From Neonectria sp. B-13 (lineage: Eukaryota; Ascomycota; Sordariomycetes; Hypocreales; Nectriaceae), in assembly GCA_002682825.1 (NCBI GenBank), contig NOKP01000035.1:186001-250000 (forward strand): a DNA stretch of 64,000 nt, read 5' to 3'. This document shows positions 44,770-57,908 of this stretch, piece by piece; positions within the stretch are counted from its first letter, which is position 1; each line of letters starts with the position of its first letter. The notes below the pieces were generated by a model, which saw only the letters and a program-made list of their open reading frames with translations, had not been told where the DNA came from and did not search any database. The position numbers were made by a program, and so were the translations under genes.

Positions 44770-44895
44770 GCGGGTTTAGCTCAGTTGGGGTAAGTTGAAA
44801 AACTTTGAAAACTCCAGCACATTTGTCTAACAATCTCTCTAGAGAGCGTCAGACTGAAGATCTGAAGGTCATGTGTTCGATCCACATAAACCGCA
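44770..44895 (+). tRNA. tRNA-Phe(GAA) with 53-bp GT-AG insertion in the D-loop (right copy)
   Basis: Exon 1 44770-44789, insertion 44790-44842, exon 2 44843-44895; identical to the left copy. Pol III terminators TTTT (44900-44903) and a T7 run (44905-44911) follow. The insertion lengthens the A-box to B-box distance by 53 bp, still within a range that Pol III factors tolerate in intron-containing tRNA genes. Confidence 0.92.
44790..44842 (+). other. spliceosomal-type intron inside tRNA D-loop (right copy)
   Basis: GTAAGT at 44790-44795, CTAAC at 44827-44831, CTAG at 44839-44842. The 3' junction lies in the self-complementary CTCTCTAGAGAG (44835-44846), so the unspliced RNA could form a small hairpin that competes with the D-stem. 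Confidence 0.8.
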
Positions 44896-45827
44896 CACCT
44901 TTTCTTTTTTTGTTCGTGTCCCAAATGTGTGGAAGTGGAGGCATGCGGGCAATTCTCCCCTCCCGGCACTTGAACTACCCTATAGCTTTCCGTGAGCTGG
45001 CTTAACATGTCTTTTTGTCCGAAAGACGTTGATAACACAAACAATCGGGTAAAGGTATACTATCATCGTGAACGAATACCCTGATTGCGTATTGGGTAAA
45101 AAAAACTATCGCTGTATAAGATGCTACGGTCTCGAAAGAGGGAGAAACCCGACTATGTCGAAATCCGGACTGCAGACGAGGGAAACGTTTTGATTCCCTC
45201 AAACCCTGAAAGACGACCCCCGCACTCATACAGTACGATTAAAGTGTTCTTAGCAAGGTCATCAAGTTCGGCAACCTCACGGCCTTGTCACAGATCGACC
45301 GTCTATGCCCGATTTAGCCCTATAATCTGGCTATTTTCTACCCTCAGGGATTGCATGTGCCCTATCCTTGCCCCCGTCTATGCCCCTGCAGCCCTAAAAT
45401 TATCCCTGTATTTCTCACCAGGTACTGGATCCGCATCCATGGACCAAGGCTTTCGCATCGCCTGACCCTAGATCGCCGAGCACGATCTGCAGTTGTTTCG
45501 ACGTCCGGATCTGACGTAGCACCACCTGTCCAGGGTGATTTGCCAAATTTGCGACCTTTTAAAACCCGTACCATGAATACTGCCCAGGGCTCTGGGCCAC
45601 TCGCCTGAGTTCCCACTTGCTGTGTCTTCATCTCGCAGTACTGAACTAAGGTAGATCACAGGACGAATAGAACAGAATGAGTACATGCAGCCTCTTGGAC
45701 AGCTTCACTAATTTTGGCCTACTTACTTGACACTCCATGTTGAACTCAGTGCTAGAATATCCACTAACTCAATTTAGATATTCAACAATCCCCTGACTAG
45801 TAGTCCACCCACCTTAGCATTCTTGCA

Positions 45828-47546
45828 TCAAGCATCAGTAGGTTTAACGGCCGAAACAGCGAATGGGTTTGGAGTGAAAGTTCCGTTGGGGTCAGCCTTG
45901 CCCCTCGCCCTACCCAACCTCTGGTACTTCTCCGCATCCTCGTAATAACATTCCCAAACCTCCTGATTCCCCAGATCCCAGTCCCCATACGAGCCCCAGA
46001 GCACGCGCCTGTCCTTATTGCTGAACGAGCTCGAGGAACCAACCATGACGGCGTCATTCTCAGCCTGCCACGATTCCGCATACTCCTTGGACTGGGCATC
46101 CGGTTTGTGGAAGCAGTCCAACACCTGCACGACCGAGGTGTCTCTCCAGCTGTACGAGGTGCCGTTGTCTCTTTTTGCGTAGAACTGCGAGTTGGCGCCT
46201 CCCAAGGCTTGGATCTGCACGGAAAGCTTGCAGTTGAGGTAGACCTCGTAGTCCTTCTCTCCTGGGTTGCCATTCAGCAGCTGGTTTGGGTTGTAGATTA
46301 GGTCGATGCGCCGGACCACGTCGTTGACCCAATTATCCTTTTCGAGAGTCTTCGAGTTTGTAGTGTAGGTGCGCTTGACGTAAGGGAAGTTGAACTCCCG
46401 CTCCTTTGGGAAGATCCATTTGCCAGACATCTTAGACATGTCCTCTTCGAGCTCGTTGATGAGGAGGGTTTCATTCTTGAAAAAACCCTTGAGGGCGCGG
46501 AATTTGTCGAACCAGTCGTCAACACTCGCATCATACTTGTCATCCTTGCTGGTAGGACACCACTGTGCATACACCACGATGATGGAAGGGAAGCGGCCAT
46601 TGAGCCACTCAAGGAACTCATCCGCAAGAAAGCTCTTGATCTTGTCTTGAATACGTTCCCAAGTACCAGCGTCGTTCAATGTGGGGAACAGCATCGTGAC
46701 GGGAAAGTCAGTGCTGAGGACGCTGACACAGAGGTCAAAGCCTCGCGGGACCGTGTCGTCGTCGGCCATTTGTGCGACGATGGTGAGCAGCTCCGTGAGG
46801 ACCCTTTTAGAGTATATCCAGAGTCCTTTGATGCCATGTGGCCCCTTGAATCCGTTTGGACCGGCAACAGTCCCCACGTAACTCTGGGCCCGATAAACCT
46901 CGACGATGTAGTGTGTGATGATACCAAAGTTGCCTGGACTGCCTCCAAGTATGGCGTGGAAAAGCTCGGCCTGGTTCTCCCTGGTGATGTCTCGGATGAC
47001 ACCATCGTGGCAGACCATGCGAATTGTTTTGATGTGGTCGCCGAAGAGACCAAAGCTACGGCCGAGTTGGCCATAACCACCGGTTTGAGCGTGTCCGCCG
47101 ACACACACGTAGGCACATTGTCCGTGAGGAACGAATAATTGGTTGTGTTTGAGATACGCGTTGAAGTCCTTGAGCTGGTTGCTGACGCCGACGTACACCA
47201 GAGCGCGGTCCTCGGCTATGGGGTCTTTGGGGTTCAGAACCATCAAGTCTTTGTACGTGTTGCCAAGGTCGATCTGGATGTTCTCGCCGCTGGTCGACGA
47301 AGCACCGCTGTACTGGTGGCCGCCGCTCTTGACAGCGATGGCGACTTTGTGGTCTCGGGCCCAGTTCACGGCTTTAACGACGTCCTCGTCTCGTTTCGGC
47401 TGGACGATGAGATCCGGGTACATGTTGTGGTCCTCTTGGTGGGTTGAGGTGGCATACTGCTCGTTGAAGTACGAGTAGTCCTGCTGCTCGGCTGGAGTGC
47501 CGTCGCGGGAGTATTGCATCCCTTCGAAATCTTGGATTCGGACCAT
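45828..47546 (-). CDS. FAD-linked oxidase AA7-like, right copy
   Basis: Identical 572-aa mirror of 37730-39448, with His77 and Cys144 and the same TATA element (47623-47630). It counts as a second gene only if the inverted repeat is real. Confidence 0.85.
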   Translation of the reverse strand: MVRIQDFEGMQYSRDGTPAEQQDYSYFNEQYATSTHQEDHNMYPDLIVQPKRDEDVVKAVNWARDHKVAIAVKSGGHQYSGASSTSGENIQIDLGNTYKDLMVLNPKDPIAEDRALVYVGVSNQLKDFNAYLKHNQLFVPHGQCAYVCVGGHAQTGGYGQLGRSFGLFGDHIKTIRMVCHDGVIRDITRENQAELFHAILGGSPGNFGIITHYIVEVYRAQSYVGTVAGPNGFKGPHGIKGLWIYSKRVLTELLTIVAQMADDDTVPRGFDLCVSVLSTDFPVTMLFPTLNDAGTWERIQDKIKSFLADEFLEWLNGRFPSIIVVYAQWCPTSKDDKYDASVDDWFDKFRALKGFFKNETLLINELEEDMSKMSGKWIFPKEREFNFPYVKRTYTTNSKTLEKDNWVNDVVRRIDLIYNPNQLLNGNPGEKDYEVYLNCKLSVQIQALGGANSQFYAKRDNGTSYSWRDTSVVQVLDCFHKPDAQSKEYAESWQAENDAVMVGSSSSFSNKDRRVLWGSYGDWDLGNQEVWECYYEDAEKYQRLGRARGKADPNGTFTPNPFAVSAVKPTDA

Positions 47547-48680
47547 GGTTGCTTTGTGAAAGAAGTTGAATACACTCCTAAGTGAAGTCTGTTGAATGGG
47601 TTTGAGTCGCAGATGAGATCGTCTTTTATACTTTTCTAGAGTGCTTGAGGGCCTACATGGATATGAAAAGTCGGTGACTCCTGCCCTACATGTGCAAGGT
47701 CATTTGCACATTCCTCGAGTTTGAGACATGCACATCGAATGCTTCAAGATCCTCGGCACTTCCGGCTTCCAGCGCCACCGCCATCTCAGCTACCGTGTCA
47801 CCGCCATCTCAGCCAGCCTCGGTGCTTGGCACACGGGATATGTCTCAGGCTATTCGAAATCATTGGACAATATATGAGAATTATATGTCGCTCTGCTCCC
47901 GCATTTTACGTTACCGCTGCAAGGCATCCTCTCCCACCGAGAAGATCGGCAAGATCGTCCGGGTATCTAGGCAACGATGCCGTCACGGCTTACTACTGCA
48001 GCATCTGTTGACGTCTTTCGTGTCACCTCACAAGGTAAGGCTGCATCAAGTTTCGGGAACCTTTGTTGACGAGACTGCGATGCACGTAAACTCTCACTTT
48101 AATCACATGCCCGAATGTGTGAAAAGCCACGTAATCAGGCTTCCTACCTTGAAGCAAGGCTTTCCTAACTCAGCAGACAAAAAAGTTCCTTGAGCTCTCT
48201 CACTCAGCCAATGTGGGAAAGGATGGTCGGCCGTAGGATAAAGTTGCTCCGACTGAATACGAGCTCCAAAGACATTGTTTTAGCCTTAAGAGGCACAGCC
48301 ACAATCTATTTTTCAGCTCCAGGCCATCAGAAACATTCCTGAAGCTCTGAGCGACGAATACATTCCTTGGGCTCCAAGCCACCGCGGGGAAGACGGAATT
48401 CGGGCCCTTTGTGGATGGTGTTACGCTCTTCACATTATTGGTCTCGTCTGGCGAAACGCTGTCACATTTTCGGGTTAATGGCAGCCTTACCTTTTGCAGC
48501 TTACTGAGCGTCATTCACATGTGACGGCGAGTTTGCTACGTCTGACGCTGCGGCAACTCGAGAAGTTTGAGCCAATTCACTGGAATTGTGTCCAAAGTTA
48601 ACTTCAAGCAAAATAAAGTGGTAATTAATAACTAAGAATAGAATGAGAGTGCGACATGAAACTGAGCAATCGCCAACTAC

Positions 48681-50247
48681 TCATATCCCGACACAGAGAT
48701 ATGCCTCAGCCCACATACTGCTGCAGTCCTTTCCAATAGCCGGGTTCCACTTGTAGAGCTGTGCAAGCGTGACTTTGCATTTAGCTAGAATAGCATCACA
48801 AATTTGACCCTTTGGAACGAAGTGGTACTTTTTACACGTCTTAATCATGCCATCTTGGACGGGTGAAGGACTGTAGCCAATCGTCCACACACAAGCGTAC
48901 GCATTGGCCTTCAAGCCAGTACACCCGCTGCCAACCTTGGGATTCCAAGCTAGGAAATCTGGTATCGAAATGGCATTGTTGTTGGCAATCGTCGAACACT
49001 TCTCCCCTGTCTTGGCAAGGTGAAATTTGTTGCAGTCGTCTACCATATCTGGCTGTGTTGGTGTAGGGGTTGCAATCCCATTATCAGGCTTTGTAGGGGT
49101 GAAGCCAACAACCGAGACGCACGCGTATGCACCCGTCTTGAGACCCGTGCAGCCGGATCCAGCCTCCGGGTTCCACTTGAGGAAGTTTGCAATGGAGATG
49201 TTGTTGAGGTTGGCAACTGTCGAACACTTTTCCCCTGTCTTGACAAGGTGGAATTTATTGCAGTTATCAACAATATCAGGCTGTGTCGGGGTTGGGGTTG
49301 TGATGCCATTCCCGGGCTTGGTTGGCGTGAAACCGATGACAGAAACACAGGCATATGCGTTTGTATTCAACCCTGTACATCCAGAACCGGCTGCTGGGTT
49401 CCACTTAAGGAAGTTGGGAATAGAGATACTATTCAAGGTGGCAACGGTTGAGCACTTTTCACCAGGCTGGACCAGGTGAAACCTGTTGCAGTTGTCCACT
49501 ATATCAGGCTGGATTGGCGTAGGTGTAGTGATGCCGTTGTCGGGTTTCGTAGGAGTGAAGCCAATGACTGATACACAGGCGTATGTCATGGCCCAGAGGC
49601 CTGCACAGGAGCTGCCGACGTTGGGATTCCAAGTGGCGAACTGTGTTTTGGACATCCCGTACTTGCTGATGATGGTGTCGCAGGTCTCGCCACTTTGCAC
49701 AAAGTAGAATTTATTGCAATTAGAAACCATGTCTGGCTGAGTAGGCTCAGGAGTTTCAACGCCATTGCCAGCTCTAGTGGTTGTAGTTTTGACACTGGTT
49801 GTCTTGGTGGCGACTTGGGTGGTGGATGTAATCGGAGATCGGGATGTTGTAGACGAAGTGGTGGATGCGACAGGCTCACTCGCCTCGATACAGTAAGAGT
49901 AATCCGGTAAGAAGTTTCCACAGGACTCGGTGATGGAAGGATTCTAAACGAGACAAAGGGTGTGAGCTAACTTGATAAAACTTCCTGCAGTGTGTGAAGA
50001 AGTAACTTACCCATTTGATGAAGTCCTCCAAAGAGATGTCCCATGCCCAGGGCATTATTTCACATTCAAGGCTGCCATCATTGTCGTACCAGTTTAAACA
50101 ATCTTTCGTGGTTCCGGGGGCAGTCGGCATTGCTGGTGTTTTATTTCGACGCTGGCGAAGAGATTTGGCACCTTGAGATCCCAGACTGGACCCAAACAGC
50201 GCCGAGGCCAGGAAGCACAAAGACAGGATAAGCTTGGGTCGTGGCAT
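48681..50247 (-). CDS. multi-LysM secreted protein, right copy
   Basis: Identical mirror of 35029-36595. Exons 50011-50247 and 48681-49943, intron 49944-50010. Six LysM modules including the degenerate first one. Confidence 0.87.
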
Positions 50248-50325
50248 ATTGAATACAGCAGCTGTTTTTGGAGGCGAGGAGAGAGGAGGTAGAGAGATTG
50301 CTGTTGAACAGGAACGGTGTCTGCA

Positions 50326-50381
50326 CGTATGCGTTGACTTATGGGCGTTAACTCATGTGCGTCAACTCATGTGCGTCAACT
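50326..50381. repeat. four 14-bp direct repeats upstream of LysM gene, right copy
   Basis: Mirror of 34895-34950, same spacing to the LysM start codon at 50247. Confidence 0.75.
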
Positions 50382-51119
50382 TGTGGCATGAACTCCGACA
50401 GCGCCGCTCGGCCCATCGCTGAGTTCCCCCTAGTTCTTGACAAGGAACAAGTTCTTCATGCCTTGTTGGTCACAGTGCATGTTGTCGTTCGCCACCTGGA
50501 TTGATAAGTACCTAGATTGATAAGTCGGGCCATGCGCCGAGAATAGTGGATAGGAGAGATGGGCCACCGTGTGTTCCGTGGTTCCTGGCATCGCATCGAG
50601 AAGCAAGTTCCGTCTTTAAGTGGGACAAAGACCTTGGCAGGCTGGGGTTTGTTGGGGGAGCGAATGATGCGGTCAAGAATACAACGGCATGTTGGTTGAA
50701 CGCGGACTACAGACTACAACTCTCCACTCTAGCCAGGCTGCGGTAATTAAAACAAGCTTGGCATCCGCCTCCCCAGCCCGAGTTGCCTCTCCTCTCATGG
50801 CAACATATGATTGTGACAGTTGTAATTACAAGGGGAGAGCCGCCATCCGACCCCACAGGAATGGGACAATCCGAGATTCGCTTGCTCGGAATTGAAAGCA
50901 GCCTGTAGATCCGTGGATGCGTGGGGGCTGGAGCATCAGGGCGAGGCACCAACTGCAGATAAATTGGCGTCATGATCCGGCCTTGTCTAACAGTGTTGGT
51001 TAGGATCGATCGCTGAGCATCAAAAGCCTGATTCTCCACATCAACCAACTTCCCAATCGACAGAAATCAAACGACGGGCCATTAGCCTTCAGAGCAATCA
51101 GTCGAGGAGGTGTCCAACT

Positions 51120-52061
51120 ATGCATATCTTCAGTGTTTTCAGGTGAGCTTCAACTCTAGATCCTTGGCCTTGGATCGTCGTGGTTCCACTACTGACAGTA
51201 TCGACCAGTGCGCTGATGGTCCTCGCTGCCCCTGCCATGCAGCAGCAAGTGAGGAACAGGGAGCTATCTTCAAAATTTCCCATCGATGTCGAGCTGATGC
51301 TCTTGTTTCCGCGTCCAAACGAGACTTATCGCGCCATCTATCCGTTTCCCATCGTCTTCGCCGTAAGCGGCGCAGCTGAAGTATGGCCGTACGAGATGAA
51401 TGTGCGCTGGGAACTTGGAGGCGCAACGAGGGAAGACCCGGGAGTCTGGATAGTCAGACAAGCCGGCGAACTCACCGAAGCTGGGTTCACTTCGGGTCAG
51501 CTGGATCCTGCCGCGGAGCCATACTACTTCATCAACGGCAGTGACATCATCGTCAATACGACGGCGACGGAATGGGATCTGCAATGGAGTGTAGCCATGT
51601 ACCAACAGTGCCATCCTACTGAAACTCGCGTACGGTACCGCGGAGTTGGCGGGTTCTCGTTTTCCACTGGAGAAAACGGCTCCCTGCCGAACATAACTGG
51701 TCCCTCATGTCCGCTGGAACTGCACAAGTTCCAGATCCTTGACAACATGACGACTCCGGACGACGTAAAAGAAAACCGATTCTCCAACAGCTGTGTGGTT
51801 GCCAACAAGACTCTGCCTGGGGATCCTTGTGAGTTTGATATTGGGTCAGAAGTGGATGCTGCCGTTAAGTCTAGCATGCTTCAATTTGCCTCATGTCCTG
51901 AGAATGCAACATGGCCAGATGCGGAAAATCTGCTTGGTGATGAGTCGTGCAGGTATCTTTACCCGGCTCCCGGACAGGATGGTAGCACAGGGATCCGAGT
52001 ATCCGGCATGATCATCTGGGCAGGTCTTGGAACTTGTACACTAGCTTTCTTTCTTTTGTGA
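51120..52061 (+). CDS. DUF7136-like paralogue B, right copy
   Basis: Identical mirror of 33215-34156. Exons 51120-51142 and 51209-52061. In this plus-strand orientation the 23-nt first exon and the GTGAGC donor directly after TTTTCAG are easy to read. Confidence 0.75.
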
Positions 52062-52551
52062 TTGGCTAGAAGTAGTCTAATGGAGGTGGCATTATTGCAT
52101 GGTAGTCTTGTCTGGTCTTGGCTGAAGAAATGAACTGTCTCTTGACGGTGAGAGTTCAAATTAAGTTAGAATATCACCAACCACCTCCACAAACAACCAA
52201 CATATGGTTACATTATAGCATCTTGACTAGCCCCATATTTTGTCCACCCCAAGGCCCTGTCAGGCTTGCCCCATAGTCCTTGGCTGCAGTGGGCCGCGAG
52301 ATCGGAAGGGCATGCGTCGTTGATGGTTGTAGGCTTCTTATCGAAGTATAAGAGAATGACAACGGACTGTGTTTTCCGTCACCAAGACAATATTCCTACC
52401 GCCATTCGTTCATTCTTCACTTGTCGTTCATTATTGATATTTCTATCATTCGCTCCTATTATTCCTGCTCATCGCTCATTCTGCTTATTTGTTCCTGTCA
52501 TTCATTCACACTCGCTTCTCATCATTTGTGTCTGGTAAAAGGACCTAGGCC

Positions 52552-55500
52552 ATGCACATACCAGTTCTCACTGGCAGTCTGGCCGTTGCCGCTGCTTGGC
52601 TGGCAGTCCCAGCCGCTGCCAAGTTCAGAGGCAACTGGGATGACAGACCTGGAATGAGCATCTGCCCCCCCTTTATCACCGAGGCTGGCCCAGATCCGTC
52701 AAACTGGACAGCGTACAGTAGCTTGGACAAAGCACTGGCCTGTAAATATCGGCCTCGGCTGTTGGAATTCACTGTGCACTCCATTCTCATCGATGCCCCC
52801 GCCACCAATTTGATCCGGGCCTGTGCCAGTTTCGAAGGAGAACTCTTGAGCCTTTCGGATGCGAAATCCGCATCACCAGAGATCCGCACTGCCACTGCCA
52901 AGACCGAGCTGCAGCTCGGCTGGCTTGATACGGACGAGCAAGTCATTACTCCTCAAGCCGTTACGATTCTCAAAGAAGTACAGAGCTACCTCTTGACTGC
53001 GACGGCTGTCAACAAAACATCCATCTTTGCCCACTATGGTGACACCGCGGTGGGCATCTTCATCGGCAACAAGATCATGCCAACCCAGGTTGCTACAAAG
53101 ATTCTGGAGAGCCTCGTCGATTATTTTTGGGAGTCTGGAATGCCTAGGAAGCTGTCTGTGCAGCTCTGCAACTCAGCACTCAACTCAGATTACACGCTCG
53201 GCATCATGGTTGACAATACGCCAGGGTATGCGGCACTTTTGAATGTGCAGTCTGCGGTGAGCGCATGGAGTAACGCAACATGCGTCAACGACCTAGAGCA
53301 CGAAAAGTCGTTTGGGAAATTCGATATGGAATTCAACATCGAAGAAGATGCTGTCTCTGTCCCATCCAACTCGACGGCGTCTGTTAATAGACGCTACACA
53401 GAGTCCCAGTCAACATGAGCCATTCCCGGCGATACTTGTAACTCCCTAGCAGAGCGATGTCGCATTTCTCACTCCGACCTTAAAGAGTACAACCCCCGGA
53501 GCAACTTCTGTTCAACCCTCGAGGCCGGCCAGAAAATTTTCTGTTCTCCTGAAAGTTCGGTTTCCCGAAGAGCCACCTCGTGTTCTGTCACCCAGGTTGT
53601 ATCGGGGGATACTTGCGCCAAGCTGGCGGCTCGATGCGGTATCACGGCAGCCAACTTCACCAAGTACAACAAACAAACAAACCTATGCTCTAGTCTCCGC
53701 GACGGCCAACACGTCTGCTGTTCTTCCGGCGACCTGCCCGACTTTTCGCCCAAGCCAAACGACGACGGCAGCTGTGCAGCATATGAAGTCCAAACCGGGG
53801 ATTACTGCGACAAGATTGCAGCTTCGCACTCGCTCGAGGTCGACGATATCGAAGAACTTAACAAGAACACCTGGGGATGGTCGGGATGCAAGCGGCTGTT
53901 CGCCGAGGCTGTCATCTGTCTAAGCAAGGGAGATCCGCCCATGCCTAACTCGATTGCCAACGCCGAGTGTGGCCCTCAGAAACCAGGAACCAAGAAGCCA
54001 ACGGACGGAACAGACCTGGCCGATATGAACCCGTGCCCTCTGAAGGCGTGCTGCAACGTCTGGGGGCAATGCGGTACAACAACAGACTTCTGCAAGAACA
54101 CAACTCTGGGCGCTCCGGGCACGGCCAAGGAGGGAACCAATGGCTGCATCTCCAACTGCGGCAAAAGTATCGTGAACAACAAGTCTCCACCAAGCAGCTT
54201 CATGAGCGTTGGATACTTCGAGGCCTGGAACGATGAGCGGTCGTGTCTCTGGATGGATGCCTCGGAGCTCAGCGCGATGACTTCGCTCACCCATGTCCAC
54301 TTTGCCTTTGCGCGGCTGACTGCCGATTACGAAGTCGACGTCAGCCAAGTTCTCAGCCAGTTCAAGAAGTTCAAAAAGCTCAAGGGCGTCAAGCGTGTCC
54401 TTGCGTTTGGTGGATGGGTAGACTCAACAGATCCCAGCAAGTTCCACATCCTGCGCAATGCCGTTAAGAAGCAGAATCGACTCAAAGTTGCCAATAACAT
54501 TGCTGCATTCATCAAGGAGCATGACCTGGACGGCGTCGACATGGACTGGGAGTACCCTGGAGCACCAGATATCCCAGGTATTCCCCCGGCCGACGTCGAA
54601 GACGCCACAGCCTACCTCGGCATCGACAAAACCCTCTCCATTGCAGCTCCAGCTTCCTTTTGGTACCTCAAGGCCTACCCAATTGAGAAGATTGCTAAGG
54701 TCGTCGACTACATCATCTACATGACGTACGACTTGCATGGACAATGGGACTACGACAACCAGTGGGCCTCGCCCGGCTGTGCCAAGGGCAACTGCCTCCG
54801 TTCTCATGTCAACCTGACGGAGACGATCAGCTCGCTAGCTATGATCACTAAGGCTGGCGTACCATCAACAAAAATCATTGTCGGTGTTTCGAGCTATGGC
54901 CGGTCTTTCAAGATGGCAAAATCTGGCTGCACTGGTCCCATGTGCAAGTTTCTTGGCAGTGCCGAAGAGTCTGAAGCTAAGAAGGGTCTTTGTACGGACA
55001 CGGCAGGATACATTTCCAACGCCGAAATCGACGACATTATCAAGCGAGGGAAAAACGTCAAGACGTTTTTCGACGATAGCGACTCGGACATTCTGGTGTA
55101 TGACGATACAGAATGGGTGGCATACATGTCGACCACAACCAAGAACAACCGCATTGCTAAGTAAAAAGGCCTAAACTTCGGCGGCATCACCGACTGGGCT
55201 GTTGATCTCCAAAAGTTTGGCAAAATGGAAGGAGGCGGAGGTAACTATTTGGAGATTATTGACAAAGACCCGAATTGCAAATGGAAGACGGCCGACGGCT
55301 ACAACTGCGAACTCGAAGCAGTTACAGAACTATCAACATCTAGTCTGGATCGGTGGCAAGGGCTACACACCCCATGTGCATGGAGAGATGTGACAAAGTA
55401 TTGGACTGATTACAGGGAAGTCAACGACATCAATGTCACAGAGTCAGAGAACAACTTCACCATGCAAACGTCGCGCTACATGAGAGGATCACTCAACTTC

Positions 55501-56941
55501 TACTGTACCAACTTTATATCAAAAACAGACTCTTGCCTAGCCACCAAAGACTGCAAAGATTACAAATTAAAAGGACCTGCTGCATAGCTCATTATCAATT
55601 CGTTTACAACGCTGCATGGGGTGAGTTGAAAACCAAAGCGCTTCCCTCAAGAAACAAGACGACTAATATTGCAAGTTCAGCACCTGCGTTCGCTCTATGA
55701 TATCATCGACAGCTCGGAACACTCGGTTCAAAACGACCTGCTCGCCCTTGTAGAGACGTTTGCCCCTGACGTTGACGACACAGCCGAGTTTAACCTCGTG
55801 ATGGATATTCTCGGTGTTGTTCTTGGAATGGCCACGGCTCCCTTCCTCAACCGACGTAAGGTTCATACCAACACCGTACCCACGGCTCACAGCTGATGCA
55901 ACGTTAGTGATCAAGGCTGGAGGCGATGTCAAATTCGAAGACATCAAGGATATCGTCATCAACGGGGCATCCTGGGGTGTCACGCTTGCCAAAGATTTGC
56001 AAATCTCGTAAGCGCCCTGAACAAAGAGTTGACAAAACTTCTAACGTCATCGCAAATAGGAAGAGGGAGACCCCGACCAGCAAAATTGCAGGCAAGTTGA
56101 GCGACATCAAGGAGCTATGGCGAGCATCTACTGCGGGCTTGAATACTCAAATCTTCCAAGGTGATGATCAGTCGCTCGACTTCCTGGGTCAAATAATGGC
56201 CGGGGGGAAGCTAAACGACATCCCCAATCCCCCCACGGTCGACGATGTTTACCGTGCTGTCCGCAAGGCCTTCTATGCCGTTATAATTCCATATGCATGG
56301 AAGGTCGGTGCCAAACAAGCCCCTGCCTTCATTTTGGATTCGGGATACAAGTGCAATGTGGTTGGGCCTCTCGATCACAAATACCTCTCTCCGAAGACGG
56401 CAGAAGAAACCGCGTACTGCCACGAAGACCGACTCTACTATCTTGTCGCCGCCGAAGGCCCCCACGAAATTTGCCAGCCAGATACCGGTCCCACCCCTGA
56501 AATACCGGAATGCAAGCCTTTGTGGTTCACCCCACCATCGGGGATTGACGTGCTCAACTCAACTGATTGGGAAGGAATCACCATTAAAGATTTTGTCATA
56601 GGGTGAGCAAACAGCAGCAGCCAGCTCTGTCTCCGCTTTCTCGAACGTGCATTTCTCTAACACTTTCGTGTAGCGGAATTGCAGGATGGAAGGCTCATGG
56701 CTACCAGAATTCGGGGGAATTCCTTGACCTGACGAAGAAGGAAGACTACGATCACCTCATGGATAATGACAAGTTTATCATCAACGTCCGCGCACCTGGG
56801 GTAGTTAAAATCCCCGTGTGTTCCCCAGTGGAGGCCTACGCTGGGTGGACATACGCAGACTCTTTGACTGGAAACAAAAGAGCAGCGCTTCTTGAAGGGT
56901 TGCCCTCTTGGCCATGTCCTATTAAGACGAAGCTAACCTAA
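52552..56941 (+). pseudogene. killer-toxin-like GH18/LysM/ChtBD1 chitinase, right copy, same three stops
   Basis: Identical mirror of 28335-32724. Exons 52552-55620, 55681-55855, 55908-56007, 56060-56602, 56674-56941. In-frame stops are TGA 53416-53418, TAA 55162-55164 and TAG 55585-55587. None can be removed by a plausible intron, because conserved family sequence touches each stop on at least one side and no donor/acceptor pair of normal length brackets it. Confidence 0.82.
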
Positions 56942-57798
56942 GGAGCATGTCCTGCTGATTCTCTATTGCTTAAATGTAATAAAAATGTATTTTGCACTCT
57001 GAAGTACATATTTGTCTTTTGTCTTCGAGTGTTCTGATACGTTTGTTGTATGTAAACTACAATTATTTCAACAATTAAATGGCATTGATTATTCTAATGT
57101 GAAGCCCTCGAGAAGATTGTAGACTTTGATACTTTTTGTGCTTGTTAAGTGACTTTGAACAAGCTCAGCATCACCGATGTCATATTTCCTTAGCCGTAGC
57201 TTAGAAAATATGTGTGGACTTATTACCACATATAATGAAATCGAAACTTCGATAAATACAAGAATTAGTACTGAACTATCTATGTTTACTTCTTCGCATT
57301 TCCCCCAAAAGTCATATAGCTGGCTATCTTTACATTTGGTGACGGTAATGCTTCCGGACGACAAAAGAAGCTAGAGTCTTCAATTGTTGGAAGACGACTT
57401 CGTTCAATCAACAAATACTCCTGCGTGGAAGGAATCTGGGAAGGATTGGCGTCGGCAGTGATCCGAGACAATTGGACAAATATGGCTCTGGTGTTTTGAT
57501 TCATGATTCCGGGCTTCGAGTAGCAATGGCACTGTTCAAAAGCTACCATGGGTGGAGTTGGAATAAAACAATGCAGATCGAGGCCGCGAAGGAAGACAAC
57601 TACTTAGGTTGTCATTTCGCAGATCACTCTCAGGGCGGATAATATACAATAATCATAGCCTCGCAAGACGTAGTCCTGCAAAGTTTCGTAATATATCTCT
57701 TAGTAAGTTATATCCAGCCTTTTACTCTTGATCGTACGTGGTGTCAGGTTGTTAAACCCGAAACCAACTATACTTATTTATACGTTACGCGTCTCAGT

Positions 57799-57908
57799 CT
57801 AATCGCACACTGACCCTTTGGACCACTTCGATCGCGCCCTGATCCTCTTCCCAAAAGTGTAAAAGACAAAAGGAACGGGAATCAGCAACGCCGCAAACCC
57901 TGCCGTGA
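57799..57908 (-). pseudogene. relic of MFS 3' end, right copy
   Basis: Mirror of 27368-27477. Confidence 0.83.
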
